From Methanobacteriota archaeon (GTDB lineage: Archaea > Hydrothermarchaeota > Hydrothermarchaeia > Hydrothermarchaeales > BMS3B), in the NCBI GenBank assembly GCA_003229935.1, contig QIGD01000061.1, positions 1 through 7,021 on the forward strand: DNA of 7,021 bases. Direction: 5' to 3'. Position numbers and translations under genes: made by a program. The notes beneath the pieces were generated by a model. That model saw only the letters and a list, made by a program, of their open reading frames with translations. It made no database searches and was not told where the DNA came from. Below are positions 1 to 5,032 of this stretch, in pieces (within the stretch, counting starts at the first letter, position 1; each line of letters opens with the position of its first letter).

Positions 1-2
1 TT

Positions 3-608
3 ATTTTTGAGGAATTAGTGGAGCTTAAAGATAATAATGTTGATTTTGAAACAATTAAAAATAAGATATTTGATAATTTTAAAAAGAAGAGACAAGAAAT
101 TATACAAAATGAAATATTTAATATGTATGGTATTAATCAAGAGTTTTTTATTGAATCTTTAAAAAGAGAAGTCCCAAATGAGTAGATTGATACGATTTTA
201 ACACAAGTTACTAATTTAAGATTAGATACTCGTATATTATTGGTTGGTGTGGATAATGGTATAGCTAAAATTGTTGAAATTGATGAAGAAAATATGGCAA
301 ATTTTAGGGATATGAATTTTCACGCAATTGGCTCTGGAGATACTCAAGCAGTAACTACATTACTCTTTCAAAAACATGATAAATGTGATAATCTCCTAGC
401 AACACTTTATAATGTTTATAAAGCAAAAAGAAATGCAGAAGTACTTCGAGGAGTAGGAAAAGAAACAGAACTTCTTATTTTAGGTAAAGAAACATATTTA
501 AAAATTAATGGGAAAAATATGAGTATATTAAGAAAGATTTATGAAGAGGAATTAATGTTTGGAAAAAACCATAAAGAATTACTTAATATTAATTTGAAGG
601 AGGATTAA
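3..608 (+). pseudogene. Proteasome/HslV-like Ntn-hydrolase family protein, 5' end off window, one in-frame TAG
   Basis: One reading frame runs from the left edge to TAA at 606-608, broken only by TAG at 183-185. About 60 codons precede the TAG and 140 follow. Downstream are hallmarks of the proteasome beta/HslV fold: LLVGVDNG followed by KIVEID (a core beta strand pair), FHAIGSGDTQAV (the conserved AIGSG turn before a helix), a helix with NVYKAKRNAEV, and GVGKETELLIL, the usual G-VG-xTD-like strand. The part before the TAG is helical and charged, as in related proteins with an insertion ahead of the GVD strand. The N-terminus with the nucleophile is outside the window, so peptidase activity cannot be judged. 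The TAG falls at PNE-stop-IDTIL where relatives seem to carry a hydrophobic residue, so a Leu TTG or TTA codon mutated to TAG is the simple reading; pyrrolysine or readthrough is the alternative. The frame on both sides looks undecayed. The only internal start is a weak TTG at 240 with no Shine-Dalgarno, so I do not treat the second half as a separate gene. Family call is from motif memory, moderate confidence. Confidence 0.6.
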
Positions 609-609
609 A

Positions 610-768
610 ATGTTCTTAAAAACTAAGAAAGAAGAGAAGTTTTTTTCATTGAGAGAGGAATTTATAAAGGAATTAGATGAGAGACTCCAAAAGCAAAATT
701 TTAAAAAATCTGAGAAACTTTTAAGAAAAAATCTAATGAAAAAGATAAAAAATGGAAGATTGTTCTAA
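610..768 (+). CDS. 52-aa lysine-rich small protein downstream of the Ntn-hydrolase frame
   Basis: ATG at 610-612 is preceded by GAAGGAGGAT, one of the best Shine-Dalgarno matches in the window, and lies one base after the stop of the Ntn-hydrolase frame, so the two should be co-transcribed and probably translationally coupled. The product begins MFLKTKKEEKFFSLREEF and ends KKIKNGRLF. It is rich in Lys, Glu, Leu and Phe, has no Cys, no signal peptide and no membrane segment, and reads as one or two amphipathic helices. I do not recognise the family. A role as partner or regulator of the Ntn hydrolase is inferred only from position. It is short enough to be missed by gene callers; the ribosome binding site is the main argument that it is real. 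Confidence 0.6.
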   Translation: MFLKTKKEEKFFSLREEFIKELDERLQKQNFKKSEKLLRKNLMKKIKNGRLF

Positions 769-781
769 TTTGTTATGGTTT

Positions 782-795
782 TATATATTTAAAAA
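782..795 (+). promoter_or_regulatory. Archaeal TATA-box promoter candidate
   Basis: The stretch TTTATATATTTAAA, 14 nt after the stop of the 52-aa gene, matches the archaeal TATA pattern on the plus strand. Transcription would start near 812-815. The first thing downstream is a Shine-Dalgarno and a five-codon minicistron at 837-854. In such AT-rich DNA, TATA-like strings arise by chance, so this is a candidate. Confidence 0.35.
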
Positions 796-836
796 GCTTT
801 TACCACAGGAGAGATACTAATTAGGGTGATATACTC

Positions 837-854
837 ATGAGAACCTTCTCTTAA
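837..854 (+). other. Five-codon minicistron (MRTFS-stop) overlapping palindrome copy 1
   Basis: GGTGAT at 825-830 is a good Shine-Dalgarno and lies 6 nt before ATG 837-839, followed by AGA ACC TTC TCT and TAA. The coding part overlaps the palindrome GAGAACCTTCTC at 839-850, which is followed by TTAACTTTTT. Together with the TATA box at 782-795 this resembles a short leader cistron ahead of a hairpin, or the start of a gene whose body was lost. No gene follows on this strand before the CRISPR array. Confidence 0.25.
839..850. repeat. Palindrome copy 1, GAGAACCTTCTC
   Basis: Inverted repeat GAGAA/TTCTC around a CC centre. Copies with a GG centre, that is in opposite orientation, lie at 1190-1201 and 1597-1608. 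The flank TTAACTTTTT partly matches the flank of copy 3 when that copy is read on the minus strand. It could be an operator, a recombinase arm or a hairpin. Confidence 0.6.
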
Positions 855-888
855 CTTTTTAAAATTAGAAGTGAATATTACTAAAAGG

Positions 889-952
889 CTACACAATCAA
901 AAGGAAGTATTATCAAAAAACTACATAATCAGAAGAAAGTATTATCAAAATA
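889..952. repeat. 32-nt tandem direct repeat, two copies
   Basis: Units 889-920 and 921-952 both follow the pattern CTACAyAATC...GAAGTATTATCAAAA and agree at 28 of 32 positions. A weaker partial unit (AGAAGTGAATATTACTAAAA) precedes them at about 867-886. The period is not a multiple of three, so this is not a coding repeat. About 32 nt is three helical turns, which suits protein-binding iterons, but no origin features are visible nearby. Confidence 0.6.
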
Positions 953-1189
953 TTAGTATTAAAATATATTTCACAATTTATTGTATCTGTTTATTCGTAC
1001 TCAAATCGCTGTCAGACTATGTTATTATTTATATTAAGGTTACTATGTTTCATAGTCTTATGTCCTTTAAAATAGCTATGAGGAGCTTGTGGTGAAAGAT
1101 AATTCAACCTGAAGAGACTAATTACAACTGTATCATAATTTAAATGAAATATAATCTCACCCAAAAAATTCTTTTGAAAGATTCCTAAA

Positions 1190-1201
1190 GAGAAGGTTCT
1201 C
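1190..1201. repeat. Palindrome copy 2, GAGAAGGTTCTC
   Basis: Extends to a 16-nt inverted repeat, AAGAGAAGGTTCTCTT, at 1188-1203 around the GG centre, the longest of the three copies. On the minus strand its 3' flank is TTTAG, close to the CTTAG beside copy 3. It stands alone in the non-coding stretch. Confidence 0.6.
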
Positions 1202-1264
1202 TTAAAGTATAAAGTATTAGAGGATATTAGAGAATAACAGTGAAATATTTTCATTTGTTAATAA

Positions 1265-1297
1265 GGTGTTTTATAAAAAAGCATAATGAAAAACACC
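1265..1297. repeat. Stem-loop upstream of the CRISPR array
   Basis: GGTGTTTT at 1265-1272 pairs perfectly with AAAACACC at 1290-1297 across a 17-nt loop. It sits about 60 nt before the first CRISPR repeat. It could be part of the leader or a terminator for transcription arriving from the left; neither strand has a clear following T-run. Confidence 0.4.
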
Positions 1298-1325
1298 AAC
1301 AAATTTGAGAGGAGAACAACAAATA

Positions 1326-1335
1326 TTTAATATAA
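1326..1335 (+). promoter_or_regulatory. TATA-box candidate for the CRISPR array
   Basis: TTTAATATAA is centred 25 nt before the first base of repeat 1 at 1356, which is the usual archaeal distance from TATA box to transcription start. This supports the leader lying on the left and transcription of the array on the plus strand, in agreement with the substituted repeat at the right end. Confidence 0.4.
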
Positions 1336-1355
1336 AATAGTGGAAATATCTTCCT

Positions 1356-1541
1356 GTTAAAGTGGTACATACCTACGATGATATGAGTAGACATGGATGT
1401 ATCGTTCTGACAAATGCTGCCTGTCTGGGGTTAAAGTGGTACATACCTACGATGATATGAGTAGACTGGGTTTTCCTCTGGATTCTCTGACGTTATCTCT
1501 GGGTGTTAAAGTGGTACATACCTACGATGATATGAATAGAC
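1356..1541 (+). CRISPR. CRISPR mini-array, three 37-nt repeats and two spacers, no cas genes in window
   Basis: Repeats at 1356-1392, 1430-1466 and 1505-1541 begin GTTAAAGTGG and end GTAGAC (ATAGAC in the third). Repeats 1 and 2 are identical; repeat 3 differs by one G-to-A change, typical of the leader-distal repeat. Spacers of 37 nt (1393-1429) and 38 nt (1467-1504) are unrelated to each other and visibly richer in G and C than the surrounding DNA. The repeat contains GGTA-CA-TACC and a CTAC...GTAG pair that could form hairpins; the change in repeat 3 breaks the second. The repeat lacks the ATTGAAA(C/G) tail common in archaeal type I and III arrays, so I cannot assign a subtype. With no cas genes visible, it would need Cas proteins from elsewhere in the genome, or it is a relic or an element-borne mini-array. 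Confidence 0.85.
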
Positions 1542-1555
1542 TTTAATTCTTAAAA

Positions 1556-1581
1556 CGAAAGAAAAGGTACTCTCTTTTTCG
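1556..1581. terminator. Hairpin between the CRISPR array and the integrase 3' end
   Basis: CGAAAGA at 1556-1562 pairs with TCTTTTTCG-side bases at 1575-1581 (one G-T pair), with weaker pairing inside. It lies between the convergent array (plus) and integrase (minus), where a shared terminator would be expected. There is no strong U-tract on either side, so the assignment is tentative. Confidence 0.25.
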
Positions 1582-1591
1582 ATTGAAAAAA

Positions 1592-2782
1592 CTAAGGAGA
1601 AGGTTCTCTGCTTTTTTCCATAAGTTGCTTTTTCATTTCTTTCATTTCTAGCATCATTTCATCGTAAGTTTCCAATTTGGCTTTGATTGTTTTCATTTCC
1701 ATTATTTGGGCTCTGATATCATCTTTAGCTTCTTGTGATTCCATTGCTGCTTTCACATTGAGGGGGGAAGCACATTTATTGCAGAAATTGCTATCTGCTT
1801 CGTTTACTGCACCACAATATACGCATGGTTTTGGCTTCAATTCGTCTTGGAATATTTTCGCATCTACTTTTAAACCTGCCCTTTTTTTTAGCTTCTCTGC
1901 CATTATGTCTTCAGATTCATGTATATATCTTGCAGGCATATTCGAAATAGAACTCCAGCCTGCGAAATTTCTCATTTCAGCCTCATTGAAAACTTGTGAA
2001 ATTTCTGTAATCCTGCTATGCCTGAACCAGTGAGGGTTCACTGCTTTTTTGATTTTAGCTTTTTCGGCATATTGCAAAATTAAAGAAGTAATTCCAGGTC
2101 TTGAAAATTTTTTCAAAGTATGTGTAACAAAAAGTGGGGCTTCTAGATTATCTCGAAGTGGGTGATCGTTCAACCACCTGATTAAATATGGCATTGAATT
2201 TATGATTACAATTTTTCTAACAATTCCTCCTTTTCCATTGACTTTCAGCCAGGCTGTATTTCCTTCATTTTGCTGAAAATCTTTAATTTTTAGGCCTGTG
2301 AACTCACTTATTCTGCAAGCAGATTCATATAATAAGGATAACATAGCCTTATCTCTACTCTTAGTACATACTTTTACCAAAGCTAGAATATCCTCATGTT
2401 TTAACGTGTTCACAGCATCAATTTTTTCTGGCTGTTTTGATTTGATTTTTATCCATTTAACTGCTGGAGGTGAAATCTCACCACCAAAAAGCCATTTATA
2501 AAAAGTTTTCAGTCTCTGTTTCACTACAGATTTAGAATTCTCATTTAAATTTAAAAAATACAGGAAATTTAAAATATCTTTTTTTTCTGCCTCTTTGAAT
2601 GATTTTTTCAGAAAATCATTTAATTTCCAAAGGTATAAAATATAAGTATATCTGCAATGTACTCCAACACCATTTTCCTTATATTCTTCATTAAATTCCC
2701 TGAGCTTTTCTGCATTTCCCTTTGCCATTCTTTTTTTTAAAATTGCAGTAATTCTTTTTTCCTTATCTTCTGCGCTTCCCAT
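1592..2782 (-). CDS. Tyrosine recombinase/integrase with C-terminal zinc ribbon and coiled coil
   Basis: A 396-aa site-specific recombinase that would cut and rejoin DNA through a covalent phosphotyrosine bond. Residues about 25-115 form the helical SAM-like core-binding domain. The catalytic domain follows with R157 (in ESACRISE), K184 (NGKGG), H251-x-x-R254 (HWFRH), W276 in the second His/Trp position (FAGWSS) and the nucleophile Y286 (ARYIH); the full active site is present. After it come a four-cysteine zinc ribbon (C320, C323, C334, C337; CVYCG...CNKC) and a charged coiled coil at about 345-392. This C-terminal extension is found in archaeal integrases and may aid DNA binding or oligomerisation. 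The start is ATG at 2780-2782 with a TATA box at the right distance for a leaderless mRNA. The stop is TAG. The last codons overlap palindrome copy 3. It may mobilise a local element or act as a solo recombinase; no matching att pair could be proved. Confidence 0.93.
   Translation of the reverse strand: MGSAEDKEKRITAILKKRMAKGNAEKLREFNEEYKENGVGVHCRYTYILYLWKLNDFLKKSFKEAEKKDILNFLYFLNLNENSKSVVKQRLKTFYKWLFGGEISPPAVKWIKIKSKQPEKIDAVNTLKHEDILALVKVCTKSRDKAMLSLLYESACRISEFTGLKIKDFQQNEGNTAWLKVNGKGGIVRKIVIINSMPYLIRWLNDHPLRDNLEAPLFVTHTLKKFSRPGITSLILQYAEKAKIKKAVNPHWFRHSRITEISQVFNEAEMRNFAGWSSISNMPARYIHESEDIMAEKLKKRAGLKVDAKIFQDELKPKPCVYCGAVNEADSNFCNKCASPLNVKAAMESQEAKDDIRAQIMEMKTIKAKLETYDEMMLEMKEMKKQLMEKSREPSP
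1597..1608. repeat. Palindrome copy 3, GAGAAGGTTCTC, inside the integrase 3' end
   Basis: Same 12-bp palindrome with a GG centre as copy 2. It encodes part of the integrase tail (REPSP) on the minus strand. Read on the minus strand, it and its flank (GAGAACCTTCTC, then CTTAGTTTTTT) partly match copy 1 and its flank, so copies 1 and 3 form an imperfect inverted repeat around the array-containing segment. Confidence 0.6.
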
Positions 2783-2803
2783 ATCTTTGAATTGTTATTA
2801 TTT

Positions 2804-2813
2804 CTATATATAC
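2804..2813 (-). promoter_or_regulatory. Integrase promoter, TATA box GTATATATAG
   Basis: On the minus strand GTATATATAG is centred about 26 nt upstream of the integrase ATG, preceded by AAAA as a possible BRE. This predicts transcription starting at or within a few bases of the ATG. No Shine-Dalgarno lies in the intervening sequence, which agrees with a leaderless mRNA. It is the clearest sign that the host is archaeal. Confidence 0.6.
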
Positions 2814-2842
2814 TTTTGGTAGAATACCCATATATTCCATAG

Positions 2843-2953
2843 AGGAATAAAAAAGTAGGTAATGAATACGCCGATTTGAGGCCTGTTCGAGGTATAGCAC
2901 GAAATACACCTATGACTCAGGAAGCCACACTTCTTGTAGTAAAGTATACTTAA
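2843..2953 (+). pseudogene. TnpB (IS200/IS605-family) C-terminal remnant
   Basis: A 36-codon open stretch between TAG 2840-2842 and TAA 2951-2953 reads VGNEYADLRPV, then GIARNTPMTQEA and a short hydrophobic tail. This resembles the variable tail of TnpB/OrfB proteins after the last zinc-finger and RuvC motifs, where a PVE-like segment is followed by an (M)xQEA(G/T) motif. The DNA string GGAAGCCACAC at the end recalls the AGGAAGCC start of many archaeal IS605 right ends, which also form the guide RNA scaffold of TnpB. No start codon, RuvC or zinc motif is present, so it is a non-functional remnant. The integrase promoter lies just before it, so the integrase-bearing segment may have replaced the rest. 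Assignment is from memory of the family, without alignment. Confidence 0.45.
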
Positions 2954-2968
2954 TTACACTAATTATTT

Positions 2969-2988
2969 ATTATATTCTAGAATATAAT
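2969..2988. repeat. 20-bp perfect palindrome between TnpB remnant and UbiB gene
   Basis: ATTATATTCTAGAATATAAT is an uninterrupted palindrome, each half 10 bp. It lies about 35 nt beyond the UbiB stop on the minus strand and 16 nt after the remnant's stop. It could act as a terminator hairpin, a dimeric-protein site or a transposon end structure. With no spacer at its centre, a protein-binding site is as likely as an RNA hairpin. Confidence 0.55.
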
Positions 2989-3023
2989 TTTCATTGGAGT
3001 TGGTTTACTTGTAGGGTGGTAAT

Positions 3024-4679
3024 TCACAACCTTCTACTCTTTATAATTCTAAATAGAAGTATACTACCTAGTAGACTGGCAAAGAGAAAGCCGATAAGTC
3101 CAACCACAGGAAGGTCAAAGGGCCTCAGTCCCTCTCCTGTGGTCATAACTATAGAAGAGCCTATAATTATGGCAGAGATTATCAGAGCGAAAGAAATCCT
3201 GTTGCTCAGAGTATCAAGCTCTTCAATAAGCTCCTCAAAACCAACATGCTTTAAATTTAATCCGGTAGTGTTGATTTTATCAAGAAAAGCTTCTGTTTTC
3301 AGTGGTATGTTAAAGATAGCATTTCCAATTTTCTTACTTTTTCTTGCGACTCTCTTTGAGCTTTCACCTACGGAAAGTCTTTCCTTAATAAGATTTTTAA
3401 CAAAGGGCTCTGCCACTTCAGTTATATTGAATTCACTGTAGAGTTGTCTTGCAATGGCCTCTGAAGTTACAAGGCTTTTAATCAGAATAGCGAAATCAGG
3501 AGGCATTCTCACTCTATATGTAAGAGAAATATCAAAGAGTTCCTGAACAAGCGAGGCTATATTCACATGGCTTAGCTTCACATCATAGTAATCGCTTACA
3601 ATATCTTCAATCTCGTCTCTTAATTCATCTGATGGCACGTCATCCTCCATTGCTCCGATTCTCAGCAGAACTTCATAAATGCCTTCAGTATCTTTTTTAA
3701 TTATTGCTATTGCAAAGTCAACAAGCTTCTCTTTAAGGGATTTCCTTAATCTTCCTACCTGTCCAAAGTCGATAAGACCAAGTTTATTATCTCTGAGCAC
3801 AAGAATATTACCTGGATGGGGGTCTCCCTGAAAAAGGCCAAAAACAAAAATCTGCATCATTATAGCTTCTGCTCCCCTTTCAGCCAGAAGCTTCCGGTTA
3901 TAACCCATTTCACTCAGTTTTTCCAACTCATCTATTTTTATACCTTCCAGATACTCCAGTATCAAAATCTTCTTTGTGGTGTGTTCCCAGAAAACCTGTG
4001 GTATAACAATATAGTCCACATCTCTAAAGTTCTTGGTAAAGCGCTCAGTGTTTCTGCCCTCTCTTACAAAGTCCAGTTCTTTTCTTATACTTATTTTTAG
4101 CTGTCTGACTATTCCTGCAGGATTGTAGTTTCTCAACTCAGGAATTCTCTTCTCTGCCAGAGAGGCCAGATGGGAGAGAAGGGTAAGGTCACTTTCTATT
4201 ATAGGCTCAATTCCAGCCCTTTGAACCTTAACAACGACATTTCTGCCATCTTTAAGGGTTGCCCGGTGCACCTGTGCAAGAGAGGCACTGGCTAATGGCT
4301 CTCTATCAAAACTTTCAAAGATACTCTCCATAGGGGAGTTAAGTTCTCTTTCGACAATAACCTTTACTTCTTCGAAAGGAAAGCTGGGAATTTTGTCTTG
4401 AAGCTTTCTCAACTCATAAATATATTCCTTGGGTATTAAATCTGACCTTGTGCTAAGAATCTGACCAAACTTGATAAAAATCGGGCCGAGCTCCTCAAGA
4501 ATTTTTCTGGCTCTCTGAGGTGTAGTGAGCGTATCCACTCCCTCAGTCACTTTTTTCCTGAAGGGAAGATGGTAGTATAGTCTTAGCCTTTTAAGTACTA
4601 TGTCAAATCCATATTTATTCAGTACTCTTACTATCTCCCGAAGCCGCTTTATCTCTCTTGCACCGGAAAATGGCCACAT
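3024..4679 (-). CDS. ubiB: UbiB/ABC1/AarF-family atypical protein kinase-like protein
   Basis: A 551-aa protein, about the size of E. coli UbiB (546 aa). Visible family motifs in order: KFGQ at 70-73 (the KxGQ motif unique to the UbiB family), the alanine-rich nucleotide loop ASASLAQVHRA at 130-140, lysine K151 in VVVKVQRAG, the ELD of the family at 201-203, the catalytic-loop GDPHPGN at 285-291 and the metal-binding IDFGQVG with D304. Two hydrophobic segments at about 495-512 and 523-543 form the C-terminal membrane hairpin, so it is membrane-bound with the kinase-like domain in the cytoplasm. In bacteria and mitochondria the family is an ATPase that supports quinone biosynthesis, probably by handling lipid precursors; in archaea the substrate is unknown and may be methanophenazine, menaquinone or another isoprenoid lipid. 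The Shine-Dalgarno (AAAGGAGA) lies at the stop of the upstream small gene, 9 nt away, so the two are translationally coupled. The gene symbol reflects the family, not a proven role. Confidence 0.95.
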   Translation of the reverse strand: MWPFSGAREIKRLREIVRVLNKYGFDIVLKRLRLYYHLPFRKKVTEGVDTLTTPQRARKILEELGPIFIKFGQILSTRSDLIPKEYIYELRKLQDKIPSFPFEEVKVIVERELNSPMESIFESFDREPLASASLAQVHRATLKDGRNVVVKVQRAGIEPIIESDLTLLSHLASLAEKRIPELRNYNPAGIVRQLKISIRKELDFVREGRNTERFTKNFRDVDYIVIPQVFWEHTTKKILILEYLEGIKIDELEKLSEMGYNRKLLAERGAEAIMMQIFVFGLFQGDPHPGNILVLRDNKLGLIDFGQVGRLRKSLKEKLVDFAIAIIKKDTEGIYEVLLRIGAMEDDVPSDELRDEIEDIVSDYYDVKLSHVNIASLVQELFDISLTYRVRMPPDFAILIKSLVTSEAIARQLYSEFNITEVAEPFVKNLIKERLSVGESSKRVARKSKKIGNAIFNIPLKTEAFLDKINTTGLNLKHVGFEELIEELDTLSNRISFALIISAIIIGSSIVMTTGEGLRPFDLPVVGLIGFLFASLLGSILLFRIIKSRRL

Positions 4680-4688
4680 TTTTCTCCT

Positions 4689-4976
4689 TTATTTTGCCTT
4701 TATAGACTCAATTTTTTTAATAATCTCTTCAATATCTTTCTTTGTAGCTATGCCTGCCGTTTTAAATGCTTTTTCAACTTCTTTGGCCACAGTTTTTTCC
4801 AGCTCTATCTTTTGTTTTTTTCTGGCCTCTATAACTTCCTTAACAAAGGCTTTTCCATCCTCTTTTGAAATCTCTCCTTTATTTTCTAGGTCTTCGATTA
4901 TTTCTCTCACCTTTTCCTCGGTTAGAGCAGCTAGTCCTATTCCCAGAAGTCCAATTTTCTTTATAATTTCTTTCAT
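4689..4976 (-). CDS. Small phasin-like helical protein, operon partner of the UbiB-family gene
   Basis: A 95-aa protein that opens with a short hydrophobic stretch (IGLLGIGLAALTEEKV) followed by almost pure amphipathic, Lys/Glu-rich helix (EEIIKKIESIKAK at the end). No Cys and no catalytic motif. Small proteins of this pattern, annotated as phasin or polyhydroxyalkanoate granule-associated-like, are commonly encoded beside AarF/UbiB-family genes in archaea and some bacteria. A lipid- or membrane-surface adaptor role for the kinase-like partner is an inference. ATG at 4974-4976 is preceded by GGAGG. The stop is TAA, and the next gene's ribosome site follows immediately, so the pair forms one operon with this gene first. 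Confidence 0.8.
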   Translation of the reverse strand: MKEIIKKIGLLGIGLAALTEEKVREIIEDLENKGEISKEDGKAFVKEVIEARKKQKIELEKTVAKEVEKAFKTAGIATKKDIEEIIKKIESIKAK

Positions 4977-5009
4977 AATTTCCCTCCGTGATTTATAAAT
5001 CTATATCTC

Positions 5010-5024
5010 TCTTAAATTAAATAA
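5010..5024 (-). promoter_or_regulatory. Promoter candidate of the phasin-like/UbiB operon
   Basis: On the minus strand CTTATTTAATTTAAG, with upstream GAAA as a possible BRE, is a TATA-like element about 40 nt before the ATG. Transcription from near 4992 would leave a short leader carrying the GGAGG. A second TATA-like palindrome, GATTTATAAATC at 4990-5001, is too close to the ATG to serve this start. The IS481-type remnant begins only about 8 bp upstream, at the likely BRE. Confidence 0.4.
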
Positions 5025-5032
5025 GTTTCTAC

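Larger units (their letters stand above)
953..1355. other. AT-rich intergenic stretch before the CRISPR array, no supported gene
   Basis: No convincing coding region is seen on either strand; the open frames here lack ribosome binding sites and any recognisable motif. The stretch holds a small hairpin, ACTATG-TTT-CATAGT at 1042-1056, with another inverted match (AGACTATG at 1014-1021 against CATAGTCT at 1051-1058), palindrome copy 2 at 1190-1201, and a stem-loop at 1265-1297. The last 100 bases before the array are A-rich and could be its leader. Confidence 0.5.

Noticed and set aside
240..608. Treating the second half of the Ntn-hydrolase frame as a separate 122-aa gene starting at TTG
   Set aside because: No Shine-Dalgarno before TTG 240, and the TTG lies inside a core strand of the fold that continues from the upstream part in the same frame.
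871..1095. 74-codon open frame on the plus strand
   Set aside because: Starts with GTG without a ribosome site, runs through a 32-nt tandem repeat that is out of phase with codons, and shows no recognisable motif.
1012..1254. 80-codon open frame on the minus strand
   Set aside because: No Shine-Dalgarno, no motif, overlaps palindrome copy 2 and hairpins; typical of chance frames in AT-rich DNA.
1356..1541. Reading the three 37-nt repeats as replication iterons
   Set aside because: Repeats are nearly identical, intervening sequences are unrelated and of almost equal length (37 and 38 nt), which is the CRISPR pattern.
1677..2501. Plus-strand open frames inside the integrase gene
   Set aside because: They are antisense shadows of a recombinase with a complete active site.
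2881..2950. Possible tRNA suggested by GTTCGAG near 2884
   Set aside because: No matching acceptor or anticodon stems can be formed around it; the codons fit a TnpB-like tail.
3016..4998. Several plus-strand open frames opposite the UbiB and phasin-like genes
   Set aside because: Antisense shadows rich in Ser, Phe and Leu; the minus-strand genes have strong motifs and ribosome sites.
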